From Nonomuraea typhae (GTDB lineage: Bacteria; Actinomycetota; Actinomycetes; Streptosporangiales; Streptosporangiaceae), in NCBI RefSeq assembly GCF_009760925.1, contig NZ_VRLV01000003.1, positions 620,001-684,000 on the forward strand: a stretch of 64,000 nucleotides of DNA, given 5' to 3'. This document shows, piece by piece, positions 1 through 8,865 of this stretch. Every line of letters starts with the position of its first letter. Positions within the stretch are counted from its first letter, which is position 1. The position numbers and the translations under genes were made by a program. The notes beneath the pieces were generated by a model. It was given only the letters and a program-made list of their open reading frames with translations. It made no database searches and had not been told where the DNA came from.

Positions 1-599
1 AGGCGCAGGGAGGGCCGGGCGCGGACGCGTTCGACGGCGCGGGCGGCGTCTCCGGCGGCCAGGGAGAAGCCGAATTTGGAGTCGTCGCCGCCGGTGGCGA
101 TGGATTTGTGGGTGCGGGCGTCGACGCCGGGGGTGACGCGGATCATGACGTCCTGGACGCGGCCGTGCTCGGCGGCGACGGCGGCCAGGCGGTCGAGCTC
201 GGTGAAGGCGTCGAGGACAACGCAGCCGATGCCCCAGGCGACGGCGCGGCGTAGTTCGGCGACGGATTTGTTGTTGCCGTGGAAGACGACGCGGGCGGGT
301 GGCATGCCGCCGGCCTGGGCGACGGCGAGTTCGCCGCCGGTGCACACGTCGAGGTTGAGGCCGAGGGGGCCGAGCCAGCGCACGACTTCCGGGCACAGGA
401 ACGCCTTGCCGCCGTAGTGGACGTCGCCGTCGGGCAGGGCGTCGCGCCAGGCGCGGGCGCGGGCGTGGAAGTCGGCTTCGTCGAGGATGTAGGCGGGGGT
501 GCCGTGCTCGCGGGCCAGGTCGGTGACGGCGAGGCCGCCGAGGTGCAGCACGCCTTCGGGCCATGCCGCCGTGGCGGGCCACACGCTGTCGATGCTCAT
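1..599 (-). CDS. lysA: Diaminopimelate decarboxylase, C-terminus cut by window edge
   Basis: PLP-dependent decarboxylation of meso-diaminopimelate to lysine, in the cytoplasm. Only the N-terminal 199 residues are visible; the gene runs off the left edge. The ATG at 599 gives MSIDSVWPAT. The segment HYGGKAFLCPEV carries the lysine expected to form the Schiff base with PLP. HGNNKS is a family hallmark, and the later RVTPGVDARTHKSIATG block is typical of the alanine racemase-like barrel of group III decarboxylases. It is divergent from the amino acid ABC operon, so the two share the 113-base gap upstream. The family assignment is good. A related group III enzyme such as arginine or ornithine decarboxylase is less likely because HGNNKS is characteristic of LysA. 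Confidence 0.85.
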   Translation of the reverse strand, partial: MSIDSVWPATAAWPEGVLHLGGLAVTDLAREHGTPAYILDEADFHARARAWRDALPDGDVHYGGKAFLCPEVVRWLGPLGLNLDVCTGGELAVAQAGGMPPARVVFHGNNKSVAELRRAVAWGIGCVVLDAFTELDRLAAVAAEHGRVQDVMIRVTPGVDARTHKSIATGGDDSKFGFSLAAGDAARAVERVRARPSLR

Positions 600-712
600 G
601 GCGGCTCAGCGTAGGAAGCGTGCCGGGTGCGCGGGGGCGAGCCTCAGCGGTTTCGATGCTCAGGGGCGGAAGCGTTCACCTGCCTTGGGAACGACGCGGA
701 GGCTCGCCAACG

Positions 713-1609
713 ATGTCGGCCATGCGAAAACACCTGGTCATCGCGCTGGTCGCGGTGTGTGCGCTGGGCGTGGGCTGCGGCCGGTCGGGTTCCGGTACGG
801 CGGCGCCCCAAGGTACGGCGGGCCCCCAAGGTACGGCGGAGGGCGGCAGGAGCGCCAAGGAACTGGTGCCGGAGAGCGTCCGCGCGGCCGGCGTGCTGCG
901 CGTGGCGACGGCGGAGGGTTATCCGCCGATGGAGATGTACAAGCCGGGCACGCAGGAGCTGACGGGCGTGGACCCGGATCTGGCGGTCGCGATCGGCGAG
1001 CGGCTCGGGCTGCGGACGACGGTGACGAACGCCTCGTTCGACGGCCTGCTGCCGGGGCTGCAGGGCGGCCGCTGGGATCTGGTGATGTCGTCGATGAGCG
1101 ACACCGAGCAGCGCCGGAAGGTGGTCGATTTCGTCGACTACTTCAACGCCGGCGGTTCGGTGCTGGTCAAGAAGGGCAACCCGGAGGGCATCAAGTCCCT
1201 GGCCGATCTGTGCGGCAGGAAGGTCGTGCTGGCCAAGGGCTCGTCGAACCTGGACATCGGGCAGCGGCAGAACGACAAGTGCGCGGCCAAGATGGAGATC
1301 CTGCAGAGCGCGGACGCGCCGACGGGCCTGCTGACGATCGACTCGGGCCGGACGGTGGCGACGATCGTGGATTCGCCGGTGGCGTACATGTACGCGAAGG
1401 AGACCGGCAAGTACGAGGTGCTGCCGGAGCAGTATGACGCGGGCCCGTGGGGCATCGCGGTCGGCAAGCGGAACGCGGGGCTGCGTGACGCGGTCGCCAA
1501 GGCGTTGCAGGAGATGGTCGGCGACGGCTCCTACCGGGCGATCCTCGACAAGTACGGCACCGGCCCGAACGCGGTGGCGAAGGTGACGATCAACGCGGGC
1601 GCGCCGTGA
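713..1609 (+). CDS. Amino acid ABC transporter substrate-binding lipoprotein (SBP_bac_3)
   Basis: Extracytoplasmic receptor of a polar amino acid importer, probably tethered to the outer face of the membrane. From the ATG at 713 it has 298 residues. A short charged N-terminus and hydrophobic segment lead to the lipobox LGVGC (Cys22). The mature part follows the family 3 pattern, with [36 protein letters not shown] and later [22 protein letters not shown]-like SD sequence GGAGG at 698-702 favours 713 over the ATG at 722. The linker after the lipobox contains [11 protein letters not shown], made by near-identical repeats around GGTACGGCGG. Its stop overlaps the permease start by 4 bases. Substrate is unknown; the neighbouring D-aminoacylase suggests amino acids or N-acyl amino acids. 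Confidence 0.9.
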   Translation: MSAMRKHLVIALVAVCALGVGCGRSGSGTAAPQGTAGPQGTAEGGRSAKELVPESVRAAGVLRVATAEGYPPMEMYKPGTQELTGVDPDLAVAIGERLGLRTTVTNASFDGLLPGLQGGRWDLVMSSMSDTEQRRKVVDFVDYFNAGGSVLVKKGNPEGIKSLADLCGRKVVLAKGSSNLDIGQRQNDKCAAKMEILQSADAPTGLLTIDSGRTVATIVDSPVAYMYAKETGKYEVLPEQYDAGPWGIAVGKRNAGLRDAVAKALQEMVGDGSYRAILDKYGTGPNAVAKVTINAGAP

Positions 1610-2433
1610 AGGTCGAGGCGGTCACGCCGCGGCGGCCGGGCCGGATCGCGGCCGCCGCGCTGGCCGGGCTGGTCCTGGTGTGGCTGGTCTACACGGTGGT
1701 CGTCAACGAGAACCTGCACTGGGATGTGATCGCGGCGTTCCTGTTCGACGGCCGGATCCTGGGCGGGCTGCTGGTGACGGTGGCGCTGACGGTGCTGTCG
1801 ATGGGCGTGGGCGTGGCGCTGGGGGTGGCGGCGGCGGTGATGCAGTTGTCGGACAGCCCGGTGCTGCGCGGCGCGGCGGGCCTGTACACGTGGTTCTTCC
1901 GCGGCACTCCCCTGCTGGTGCAGCTGATCTTCTGGTTCAACATCGGGCTGGTCTTCCCGGTGATCGGGATCGGGGTGCCGTTCGGCGGGCCGATGCTGGT
2001 GGAGTGGCCGGCGCATCAGCTGATCACGCCGTTCGTGGCGGCGGCGCTCGGGCTGACGATCAACGAGGGCGCGTACATGGCGGAGATCGTCCGGGCGGGC
2101 ATCCGCTCGGTGGATCCGGGCCAGCGGGAGGCGGCCGAGGCGCTCGGCATGTCGCACGGACAGATTCTGCGCCGGGTGGTGCTGCCGCAGGCCATGCGGG
2201 TGATCATTCCGCCGACGGGCAACCAGTTCATCTCGATGCTGAAGACGACGTCGATGGTGTCGGTGATCGCCGGGGCCGAGTTGCTGACCGTGGCGCAGCG
2301 CATCTACCTGGAGAACTTCGAGGTGATCGCGCTGCTGGTGGTGGCGTCGTTGTGGTATCTGCTGCTGACCAGCCTCGCCACCGCGGGCCAGCACGTCCTG
2401 GAGAAGCGCTTCAGCAGGGGGTATGCGCGGTGA
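1606..2433 (+). CDS. Amino acid ABC transporter permease (HisM/GlnP type)
   Basis: Membrane subunit of the importer encoded with the genes on either side. It has 275 residues and starts at GTG 1606, inside the stop of the binding-protein gene. Several hydrophobic segments follow a basic N-terminus. The family EAA-type loop is visible as [19 protein letters not shown] (around residues 165-183), the cytoplasmic loop that docks on the ATPase. [13 protein letters not shown] is also characteristic of polar amino acid permeases. Only one permease gene is present, so the membrane part is presumably a homodimer. Its 3' end overlaps the ATPase start by 4 bases, indicating translational coupling. Confidence 0.92.
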   Translation: MKVEAVTPRRPGRIAAAALAGLVLVWLVYTVVVNENLHWDVIAAFLFDGRILGGLLVTVALTVLSMGVGVALGVAAAVMQLSDSPVLRGAAGLYTWFFRGTPLLVQLIFWFNIGLVFPVIGIGVPFGGPMLVEWPAHQLITPFVAAALGLTINEGAYMAEIVRAGIRSVDPGQREAAEALGMSHGQILRRVVLPQAMRVIIPPTGNQFISMLKTTSMVSVIAGAELLTVAQRIYLENFEVIALLVVASLWYLLLTSLATAGQHVLEKRFSRGYAR

Positions 2434-3188
2434 GCATGGTGAGGCTGGAGTCGGTCCGGAAGAGGTACGGCGGGCTGGAGGTGCTCCGGGACGTCAGCCT
2501 GGAGGTGCCGGAGGGCGGGGTGGTGTGTGTCGTGGGCCCGTCGGGTTCGGGCAAGTCGACGTTGCTGCGCTGCGTGAACCGGCTGGAGACGATCGACGCG
2601 GGCCGCGTCTGGGTGGACGGCGAGCTGGTCGGCTACCGGGAGCATCGCGGGCGGCTGCACCATCTGCGGCCGGAGGAGTTGTGCCGGCAGCGGCAGAAGG
2701 TCGGCATGGTGTTTCAGCGTTTCCATCTGTTTCCGCACATGACGGCGCTGGAGAACGTCGTGGAGGGGCCGTGCACGGTGCGCGGGGTGCCGCGCGCGCA
2801 GGCGGTACGGCGGGGCCGTGAGCTGCTGGAGCGGGTGGGGCTGGCCGATCGGGCCGGGCATTATCCGGCCCAGTTGTCGGGCGGGCAGCAGCAGCGGGTG
2901 GCGATCGCCCGGAGCCTGGCGATGAGCCCGAAGGTGATGTTGTTCGACGAGCCGACCAGCGCCCTGGATCCGGAGCTGGTGCAGGAGGTGCTGGCGGTCA
3001 TGCGGGACCTGGCGGCGAGCGGGATGACCATGATCGTGGTGACGCACGAGATGGGGTTCGCGCGGGAGGCGGGTGACCATCTGGTGTTCGTGGACGACGG
3101 GGTGATCGTGGAGGAGGGGCCGCCGCGCGAGGTGCTGGCCGCGCCCCGGCACGAGCGCACCCGGGCGTTCCTGGGGCAGGTGCTGTGA
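2430..3188 (+). CDS. Amino acid ABC transporter ATPase (GlnQ/HisP type)
   Basis: ATP-hydrolysing subunit of the polar amino acid importer. It has 252 residues from GTG 2430, with an in-frame ATG at 2436. The SD-like AGGGGG at 2416-2421 fits 2430 better. Walker A is GPSGSGKS, the Q-loop lies in [14 protein letters not shown], the signature is LSGGQQQR, Walker B is [14 protein letters not shown], and the switch histidine is in VVTHEMGF. All sites look intact. The GTG overlaps the permease stop and its own stop overlaps the next start. Confidence 0.93.
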   Translation: MSMVRLESVRKRYGGLEVLRDVSLEVPEGGVVCVVGPSGSGKSTLLRCVNRLETIDAGRVWVDGELVGYREHRGRLHHLRPEELCRQRQKVGMVFQRFHLFPHMTALENVVEGPCTVRGVPRAQAVRRGRELLERVGLADRAGHYPAQLSGGQQQRVAIARSLAMSPKVMLFDEPTSALDPELVQEVLAVMRDLAASGMTMIVVTHEMGFAREAGDHLVFVDDGVIVEEGPPREVLAAPRHERTRAFLGQVL

Positions 3189-4894
3189 TGCTGGATCTGC
3201 TGGTCACGGGTGCGCTGCTGGCCGACGGCACCGGCGTTCCGCTGCGCCCGGCCGACGTCGGCGCGCGCGACGGCCGCCTGGTGCTGCTGCCGCCCTCGAG
3301 CCCGGCCGGCGCGGGGCGCCTTCCCGCGGACCCCCTTCCCGGCCGCCCGAACCTGGGTCACCCCCTTCCGGGTCACCATCTCCCAGGTCACCATCTCCCA
3401 GGTCACCCCCTTCCGGGTCGCCTCCTTCCCGCGGATGAGCGGGCGCGGGTGGTCCTGGACGGGGCCGGGTGCGTGGTGGCGCCGGGTTTCATCGACGTGC
3501 ACACCCACTCCGACGCCGCCTCCCTGCTCGGCCCGGAGTTCGCCGAGCTGGCGGCGGCGCCGGTGCGGATGGGGGTGACGACGGAGATCTGCGGCAACTG
3601 CGGTTCCAGCCTGTTCCCGGCGCTGCCCGGGCGGATGGCGGAGATGGCGCGGTCCAGCCGCACCTCCTTCGGCGGCCGTGTCCCCATATTTCCGGACTTC
3701 GCGGGGTTCGCCGCCGCCCATGCCGGGACCCCGCGGGCCAACCATCTCGCCTCCCTCGTCGGCCACGGGACCCTGCGGGCCGGCGTGGTCGGCTATGCGG
3801 ACCGGGCGGCCTCGCCGTACGAGCTGGAGGTGATGTGCGGGCTGCTGGACGAGGCGCTCGCGGCGGGCGCGGCCGGGCTGTCCACGGGGCTGATCTACAC
3901 CCCGGGCACCTACGGCGGCACCGACGAGGTGGTGGCGCTGGCCAAGGTCGCCGCACGGTACGGCCGGCCGTACGTGACCCATCTGCGTGACGAGATGGCC
4001 CGGGTGGAGGAGGCGCTGGAGGAGGCGGCGGAGATCGCCCGCAGGAGCGGGGCGGCGCTGCACGTCTCCCATCACAAGACCGCGGGCCGGCACGCCTGGG
4101 GGCGTACCGAGAGGACGCTGGCCCGGATCGCGCGGCTGCGCGCGGACGGGATGGACGTCACCTGCGACGTCTACCCCTACACCGCGGGCAGCACGTCGCT
4201 GGCGGCGATGTTCCCGCCGTGGGCCAACGACGGCGGCATCCCGGCGCTGCTGGCGCGGCTGCGCGAGGCCGGGCAGCGGGCCGGCATGCGGCGGGCGATC
4301 GCCGAGGGCGTGCCGGGCTGGGAGAACACCGTCGGCAACGGCGGCTGGGACCGCATCTCGATCGCCTCGGCGCCCGGCCATCCGGAGCTGGAGGGCCGCA
4401 CGATCGACTCGCTCGGCGGCGACCCGCTGGACGCGGCGGCCGAGCTGCTGCTGGCCGGGAACGGCGAGGTGACGATCATCAGCCATTCGATGCGCGAGGA
4501 CGACGTGCGCCGGGTGCTGGCGGCGGAGTTCACCATGATCGGCTCGGACGGGGTGCCGAAGCCGGGGCGGCCCCATCCGCGCATCGCGGGCACGTTCCCG
4601 CGGGTGCTGGGGCGGTATGTGCGTGAGGAGGAGCTGTTGTCGCTGGAGGCGGCGGTGCACAGGATGACGGGGATGGCCGCGGCGCGGTTCGGGCTGGCCG
4701 ATCGGGGCGTGGTCCGCGAGGGCGCGCACGCCGACCTGGTGGTGTTCGACCCGGGGCGGATCGCGGACGCGGCCACCTACGCCGAGCCGCTGCTGCCGCC
4801 GGACGGGCTGGCGGCGGTGGTGGTGGCCGGGCGGGTGGTGGTGGCCGGCGGCGAGCCGACCGGCGCCCGCCCGGGACGGATCGTCGCCCCGTGA
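3188..4894 (+). CDS. N-acyl-D-amino-acid deacylase family amidohydrolase
   Basis: Cytoplasmic metal-dependent hydrolase predicted to remove the acyl group from N-acyl-D-amino acids. It has 568 residues from ATG 3188; a GTG at 3185 is also in frame. The amidohydrolase signature VAPGFIDVHTHSD gives the HxH metal site. Later elements include ITEICGNCG-like TTEICGNCG, a histidine in YVTHLRDE, LHVSHHKTAG, IISHSMREDDV and MIGSDGVP, as in D-aminoacylases. The N-terminal beta domain is interrupted by about 25 residues of five repeats of G-H/R-x-L-P (3356-3430), which probably form a surface loop. It is the fourth gene of the transporter operon. Related families are dihydroorotase and dihydropyrimidinase, but GNCG and SHSMREDD favour D-aminoacylase. 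Confidence 0.85.
   Translation: MLDLLVTGALLADGTGVPLRPADVGARDGRLVLLPPSSPAGAGRLPADPLPGRPNLGHPLPGHHLPGHHLPGHPLPGRLLPADERARVVLDGAGCVVAPGFIDVHTHSDAASLLGPEFAELAAAPVRMGVTTEICGNCGSSLFPALPGRMAEMARSSRTSFGGRVPIFPDFAGFAAAHAGTPRANHLASLVGHGTLRAGVVGYADRAASPYELEVMCGLLDEALAAGAAGLSTGLIYTPGTYGGTDEVVALAKVAARYGRPYVTHLRDEMARVEEALEEAAEIARRSGAALHVSHHKTAGRHAWGRTERTLARIARLRADGMDVTCDVYPYTAGSTSLAAMFPPWANDGGIPALLARLREAGQRAGMRRAIAEGVPGWENTVGNGGWDRISIASAPGHPELEGRTIDSLGGDPLDAAAELLLAGNGEVTIISHSMREDDVRRVLAAEFTMIGSDGVPKPGRPHPRIAGTFPRVLGRYVREEELLSLEAAVHRMTGMAAARFGLADRGVVREGAHADLVVFDPGRIADAATYAEPLLPPDGLAAVVVAGRVVVAGGEPTGARPGRIVAP
3356..3430 (+). repeat. Five tandem 15-bp units inside the D-aminoacylase gene
   Basis: Units at 3356, 3371, 3386, 3401 and 3416 each begin GGTC(A/G)CC. 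Units 1 and 4 are identical, as are 2 and 3; the last is diverged. The period is a multiple of three, so the reading frame is kept and the protein gains repeats of G-(H/R)-x-L-P. This looks like an in-frame minisatellite that could vary between strains. Confidence 0.9.
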
Positions 4895-5637
4895 CCCGCG
4901 ACGAACGGCTCGCCGCGCTGGCGGGCGAGTGCCCGGGCACGCTGGCCGTGGCGGTGCGCGGGCCCGGCGGCGCGTTCGGCGTCAACGAGGACGCCGAGCT
5001 GCCGCTGGCCAGCGTGGGCAAGCTGCTGCTGCTGGCCGAGGTGGCGATGAGCATCGAGGGCGGCATTCTGGATCCGTCGGCGCCGGTCCCGCTGGCCGAC
5101 GACGACTACTGCGGCGGCTCCGGCCTGCTGCTGGGGCTGAGCGCCCGCACGTGGAGCGTCGCCGACCTGGCGCTGATGACCGCGGCGGTCAGCGACAACA
5201 CCGCGACCAACGCGCTGCTGCGCACGCTGGGCCTGGACCGGGTCAACGCCGCCGGGGCGGCGCTCGGGCTGACCCGTACCCGGCTGCTGGACCGCATCCG
5301 CGAGCCGCGCGGGCCGGGGCATCCGCCGACGTTCGCGGTGGGCACCGCGGCCGAGCTCGCCGGGCTGGCGGCGCTGGTGGCGGGCAGCGCGGGCTGGCAG
5401 GTGCAGTTGCGCGAGTGGATGCTGGCCAGTACCGACCACACGCTGGTCCCGGCGCTGGTGCGCCACGATCCGGAGGGCTCGTGGCTGGCCAACAAGACCG
5501 GCACCGACGACGGCGTCCGCGCCGACGTGGGGCTGATGGGCGAGCGCGCCTACGCGGTGCTGGCCTCGGGGCCGCCGGGCAGCGAGGACGCGCTGGCCGC
5601 CGCGGTGCGCGGGGCGGGGCTGCTGGTGGCCGGTTGA
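4891..5637 (+). CDS. Class A beta-lactamase-like serine hydrolase, no signal peptide
   Basis: Serine hydrolase with the penicillin-recognising fold. It has 248 residues from GTG 4891, overlapping the upstream stop by 4 bases. The three active-site motifs are present: S41-V-G-K44 (SxxK), S101-D-N103 and K202-T-G204. A glutamate at 138 sits where the class A deacylation Glu166 would fall, but the usual ExxLN asparagine is not seen (EPRGP). No signal peptide or membrane segment precedes the domain, so it should stay in the cytoplasm. That argues against classical antibiotic resistance. Sitting beside a D-aminoacylase and an amino acid importer, it more likely hydrolyses a D-amino acid amide, ester or lactam (inference). 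Confidence 0.8.
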   Translation: MTRDERLAALAGECPGTLAVAVRGPGGAFGVNEDAELPLASVGKLLLLAEVAMSIEGGILDPSAPVPLADDDYCGGSGLLLGLSARTWSVADLALMTAAVSDNTATNALLRTLGLDRVNAAGAALGLTRTRLLDRIREPRGPGHPPTFAVGTAAELAGLAALVAGSAGWQVQLREWMLASTDHTLVPALVRHDPEGSWLANKTGTDDGVRADVGLMGERAYAVLASGPPGSEDALAAAVRGAGLLVAG

Positions 5638-5680
5638 CCTGCGGTGTTTAGGGTGAGTCCATGCCCTTGAGGGAGTTCGT

Positions 5681-6604
5681 GTGCTGAGCAGCCAGCGTCT
5701 GCGCGTCCTGCTGGAGGTCTTCCGCAGCGGCAGCATCGCCGGCGCCGCGCGCACCCTGAAGGTCTCGCCGTCGGCCGTCTCCCACCAGCTCGCCCGGCTG
5801 GAGGAGGAGGCGGGCGTCGGCCTGGTCGAGCGCAACGCGCAGAGCCTGCGCCTGACCGAGGCGGGCCGGCGGCTGGCGCTGCGGGCGCAGGAGGTCGTCG
5901 ACATCCTGGAGGCCGCCGAGAAGGACCTGCTGGCGCAGGCGCGGGTGGACGCCGGGCAACTGCGCATCGGCTTCTTCGCCTCGGCCGGCTACCGGCTGCT
6001 GCCGCTGGCGCTGTCGCGCTTCGCCGCCCGCTACCCGAGCGTGGCGCTGGACCTGGTGGAGGGCCAGCCGTACGAGCTGCTGCCGGACCTGGAGCGGGGC
6101 GCGCTAGACGTGCTGGTCGTCTTCGAGCACGCGCTGGATCCGTGGAAGTGCCCGGACGGGGTGGAGGTGCTGCACCTGTTCGACGAGCCGCAGCTGCTCG
6201 TGGTGCCCGCCGGCCATCAGGCCGCGCTGCGCCCCCGGGTACGGCTGGCCGACCTGGCCGGCGAGCACTGGATCACGACGTTCGGCGCCGAGCACCCGGT
6301 TTCGACGCTGGAGCGGGCCAGCGCGCTGGAGGGGTTCACGCCGCAGGTGCGCTGCCGGTCCGACCATTACGAGGTGACGATCGGACTGGTGCGGGCGGGT
6401 CTGGGGGTGGCGCTGGTGCCGAGCCTGGGGCTGCAGGGCGTCACCGGGGTCCAGGTCTGCCGGCTGGCCAACCCGCGGCTGTTCCGGCGCATCGGCGTGG
6501 CCCGGCGGCCCACGAACCCGAACCCGGCGGCGCGCTCGTTCATCGCCTACCTGCGCACCGCCGCCAACCAGCTGCTCAATTCGCTGGATCCGGCGCTGCG
6601 CTAG
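5681..6604 (+). CDS. LysR-family transcriptional regulator
   Basis: DNA-binding regulator of 307 residues from GTG 5681, with SD-like GAGGGAG about 6-12 bases upstream. The N-terminal winged HTH is clear: RLRVLLEVFRSGSIAGAART then LKVSPSAVSHQLARLEEEAG. The rest is a periplasmic-binding-like effector domain, with LRIGFFASAGYRLLPLALSRF starting it. It follows the transporter/aminoacylase operon by 43 bases in the same direction, so it may regulate that operon or be co-transcribed with it. The effector is unknown. It converges on mpa, with a terminator hairpin between them. Confidence 0.88.
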   Translation: MLSSQRLRVLLEVFRSGSIAGAARTLKVSPSAVSHQLARLEEEAGVGLVERNAQSLRLTEAGRRLALRAQEVVDILEAAEKDLLAQARVDAGQLRIGFFASAGYRLLPLALSRFAARYPSVALDLVEGQPYELLPDLERGALDVLVVFEHALDPWKCPDGVEVLHLFDEPQLLVVPAGHQAALRPRVRLADLAGEHWITTFGAEHPVSTLERASALEGFTPQVRCRSDHYEVTIGLVRAGLGVALVPSLGLQGVTGVQVCRLANPRLFRRIGVARRPTNPNPAARSFIAYLRTAANQLLNSLDPALR

Positions 6605-6796
6605 GGGTTCACGGTCCGTGATCGCCAAGGGCTTCACGGGCCGGTCCTGGAATAAAGGGCCGCCCGGAAAGCCCTCGGCCGGGCAGGGGCGCGCTCGTGT
6701 CGGCGGCCCGCCACGCCCCGGTGGACGGCCGTCTCCCTGGAGTGTCCCCAGCCCCGTGCGGCGGGTGGCGTGACCTGGGCCGCGCCGTACGAACCC

Positions 6797-6832
6797 GGAC
6801 AGAACCCCGGACAGAACCCCGGACAGAACCCG
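6797..6832. repeat. Three tandem 12-bp intergenic repeats
   Basis: GGACAGAACCCC repeats at 6797-6808 and 6809-6820, with a third copy at 6821-6832 changed only at its last base. A degenerate continuation (GGCAGGACCCGG) follows. The 6605-6897 gap between lysR and mpa holds this repeat and a terminator; nothing else recognisable is seen there. Confidence 0.85.
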
Positions 6833-6852
6833 GGCAGGACCCGGGGACGGAC

Positions 6853-6887
6853 AAGGACCGCGCGGGGCGGATGCCCGCGCGGTCCTT
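6853..6887 (-). terminator. Perfect 14-bp hairpin after mpa
   Basis: The arms AAGGACCGCGCGGG (6853-6866) and CCCGCGCGGTCCTT (6874-6887) are perfectly complementary around a 7-base loop. The hairpin starts 10 bases past the mpa stop on the minus strand. There is no U-tract, as is common for actinomycete terminators. Being symmetrical, it could also stop transcripts coming from lysR. Confidence 0.8.
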
Positions 6888-6897
6888 GAGGACGGAT

Positions 6898-8661
6898 CTA
6901 CAGGTACTGTCCGGTGTTGGCGACGGTGTCGATGGACCGGCCGGCCTCGGAGCCCTGCTTGCCGGAGACCAGGGTGCGGATGTACACGATCCGCTCGCCC
7001 TTCTTTCCGGAGATGCGGGCCCAGTCGTCCGGGTTGGTGGTGTTGGGCAGGTCCTCGTTCTCGGAGAACTCATCCACGCACGCGGTCAGCAGGTGCTGCA
7101 CGCGCAGGCCCTTCTGGCCGGTCTCGAGGAACTGCTTGATGGCCATCTTCTTGCCCCGGTCGACGATGTTCTGGATCATCGCGCCGGAGTTGAAGTCCTT
7201 GAAGTACAGGACCTCCTTGTCGCCGTTGGCGTAGGTCACCTCGAGGAAGCGGTTCTCCTCGCTCTCGGTGTACATGCGCTCCACGACGCTCTGGATCATG
7301 CCCGCGATGGTGGACTCGCGCGAGTCGCCGTGCTCGGAGAGGTCCTCGCCGTGCAGGGGCAGGTCGGTGACGAGGTACTTGGAGAAGATGTCCTTCGCCG
7401 CCTCGGCGTCCGGCCGCTCGATCTTGATCTTGACGTCCAGGCGGCCGGGCCGCAGGATCGCCGGGTCGATCATGTCCTCGCGGTTGGAGGCGCCGATGAC
7501 GATGACGTTCTCCAGGCCCTCGACGCCGTCGATCTCCGACAGCAGCTGGGGCACGATGGTGTTCTCGACGTCGGAGGAGACGCCCGAGCCGCGGGTGCGG
7601 AAGATCGAGTCCATCTCGTCGAAGAACACGATCACCGGGGTGCCCTCGGAGGCCTTCTCACGGGCCCGCTGGAAGACCAGGCGGATGTGCCGCTCGGTCT
7701 CGCCGACGTACTTGTTGAGCAGCTCGGGGCCCTTGATGTTGAGGAAGAAGCTCTTGCCCTCCTGGCCGGTCTTCTCGGCGACCTGCTTGGCCAGCGAGTT
7801 GGCGACCGCTTTGGCGATGAGCGTCTTGCCGCAGCCGGGCGGGCCGTACAGCAGCACGCCCTTCGGGGGGCGGAGTTTGTGCTCGCGGAAGAGGTCGGCG
7901 TGCAGGTAGGGCAGCTCGATGGCGTCCCTGATCTGCTCGATCTGCCGGGAGAGGCCGCCGATCTCGTGGTAGGAGATGTCGGGCACCTCCTCCAGCACCA
8001 GCTCTTCGACTTCGGACTTGGGAATGCGCTCGTAGACGTAGCCGGAGCGCGGCTCGAGCAGCAGCGAGTCGCCGGCCCTGATGGGCTGGCCGACCAGCGA
8101 CTCGGCCAGGCGCACGACGCGTTCCTCGTCGGCGTGCGAGATGACCAGGGCGCGCTTGCCGTTGTCGAGTAGTTCCTTGAGCATCACGATCTCGCCGACC
8201 TCTTCGTAGCCGAGTGCTTCGACCACGTTGAGCGCCTCGTTGAGCATGACCTCCTGGCCACGCCGCAGCGAGTCCACGTCGACGGCGGGGCTGACGTTCA
8301 CCCGGAGCTTGCGTCCGCCGGTGAACACCTCGATCGTGCCGTCTTCTCTGGCCTCCAGGAAGGTGCCGAAGCCGGATGGCGGTTGCGCCAGCCGGTCCAC
8401 CTCTTCCTTGAGGGCGACGATCTGGTCCCTGGCCTCCTTGAGGGTTGCCACCAGGCGCTCGTTCTGGCCGGTCACGGCCGCCAGATTCGCCTGTGCCTCA
8501 TGGAGACGCTCTTCGAGGACCCTGGCCTGACGGGGTGACTCGGCCAGCTTCCGCCTCAGCGCGGTGATCTCCTCTTGGAGGAAGGAGACCTGTGTTGTGA
8601 GATCAGCGACCTCCCGTTCGCGCTGCGCGGCTCGAGCCTCAGCATCATCGCGAGCTGCCAC
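6898..8661 (-). CDS. mpa: Proteasome-associated AAA ATPase Mpa/ARC
   Basis: Hexameric ATPase that recognises pupylated proteins, unfolds them and feeds them to the 20S proteasome. It has 587 residues from GTG 8661, with a near-perfect SD AAGGAGGTGA just upstream. Residues 8-92 form a coiled coil (the Pup-binding arm), about 95-220 are the tandem OB domains, and the AAA module has Walker A GPPGCGKT (273-280) and Walker [10 protein letters not shown] with D348/E349. The protein ends in GQYL, with the penultimate tyrosine needed for docking on the proteasome alpha ring. dop, pup, prcB, prcA and pafA, which usually follow it, are not downstream here. The locus instead ends in a terminator and a convergent lysR. 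Confidence 0.97.
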   Translation of the reverse strand: MAARDDAEARAAQREREVADLTTQVSFLQEEITALRRKLAESPRQARVLEERLHEAQANLAAVTGQNERLVATLKEARDQIVALKEEVDRLAQPPSGFGTFLEAREDGTIEVFTGGRKLRVNVSPAVDVDSLRRGQEVMLNEALNVVEALGYEEVGEIVMLKELLDNGKRALVISHADEERVVRLAESLVGQPIRAGDSLLLEPRSGYVYERIPKSEVEELVLEEVPDISYHEIGGLSRQIEQIRDAIELPYLHADLFREHKLRPPKGVLLYGPPGCGKTLIAKAVANSLAKQVAEKTGQEGKSFFLNIKGPELLNKYVGETERHIRLVFQRAREKASEGTPVIVFFDEMDSIFRTRGSGVSSDVENTIVPQLLSEIDGVEGLENVIVIGASNREDMIDPAILRPGRLDVKIKIERPDAEAAKDIFSKYLVTDLPLHGEDLSEHGDSRESTIAGMIQSVVERMYTESEENRFLEVTYANGDKEVLYFKDFNSGAMIQNIVDRGKKMAIKQFLETGQKGLRVQHLLTACVDEFSENEDLPNTTNPDDWARISGKKGERIVYIRTLVSGKQGSEAGRSIDTVANTGQYL

Positions 8662-8812
8662 GCCCCGTCACCTCCTTCCCAGTCGAGGGCGACTACTAAG
8701 GACCTTACCTATCTCGGGCCCCTCCGTAACCTGGCCGGGCAGTGTTCGTAGAGTGACATTCAGTATTCGGTGAATAATCCCCAATGGTGCGTTTAATCCT
8801 GCCAGCATATGA

Positions 8813-8834
8813 ACACGGCTGCTTGTTCCCGTGT
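8813..8834 (-). terminator. Weak hairpin after trmI
   Basis: ACACGG (8813-8818) pairs with CCGTGT (8829-8834) across a 10-base loop, 32 bases past the trmI stop on the minus strand. The stem is short and has no U-tract, so this may be a weak terminator or chance. The surrounding 204-base trmI-mpa gap is comparatively AT-rich and probably holds the mpa promoter. I could not pick a confident -35/-10 pair. Confidence 0.3.
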
Positions 8835-8865
8835 CACGCACCAACGCACCCTCGTGGCCAAATTG

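Noticed and set aside
4891-5637. Beta-lactamase resistance gene
   Set aside because: The catalytic motifs fit, but there is no export signal and the operon context is amino acid metabolism, so a resistance call is not supported.
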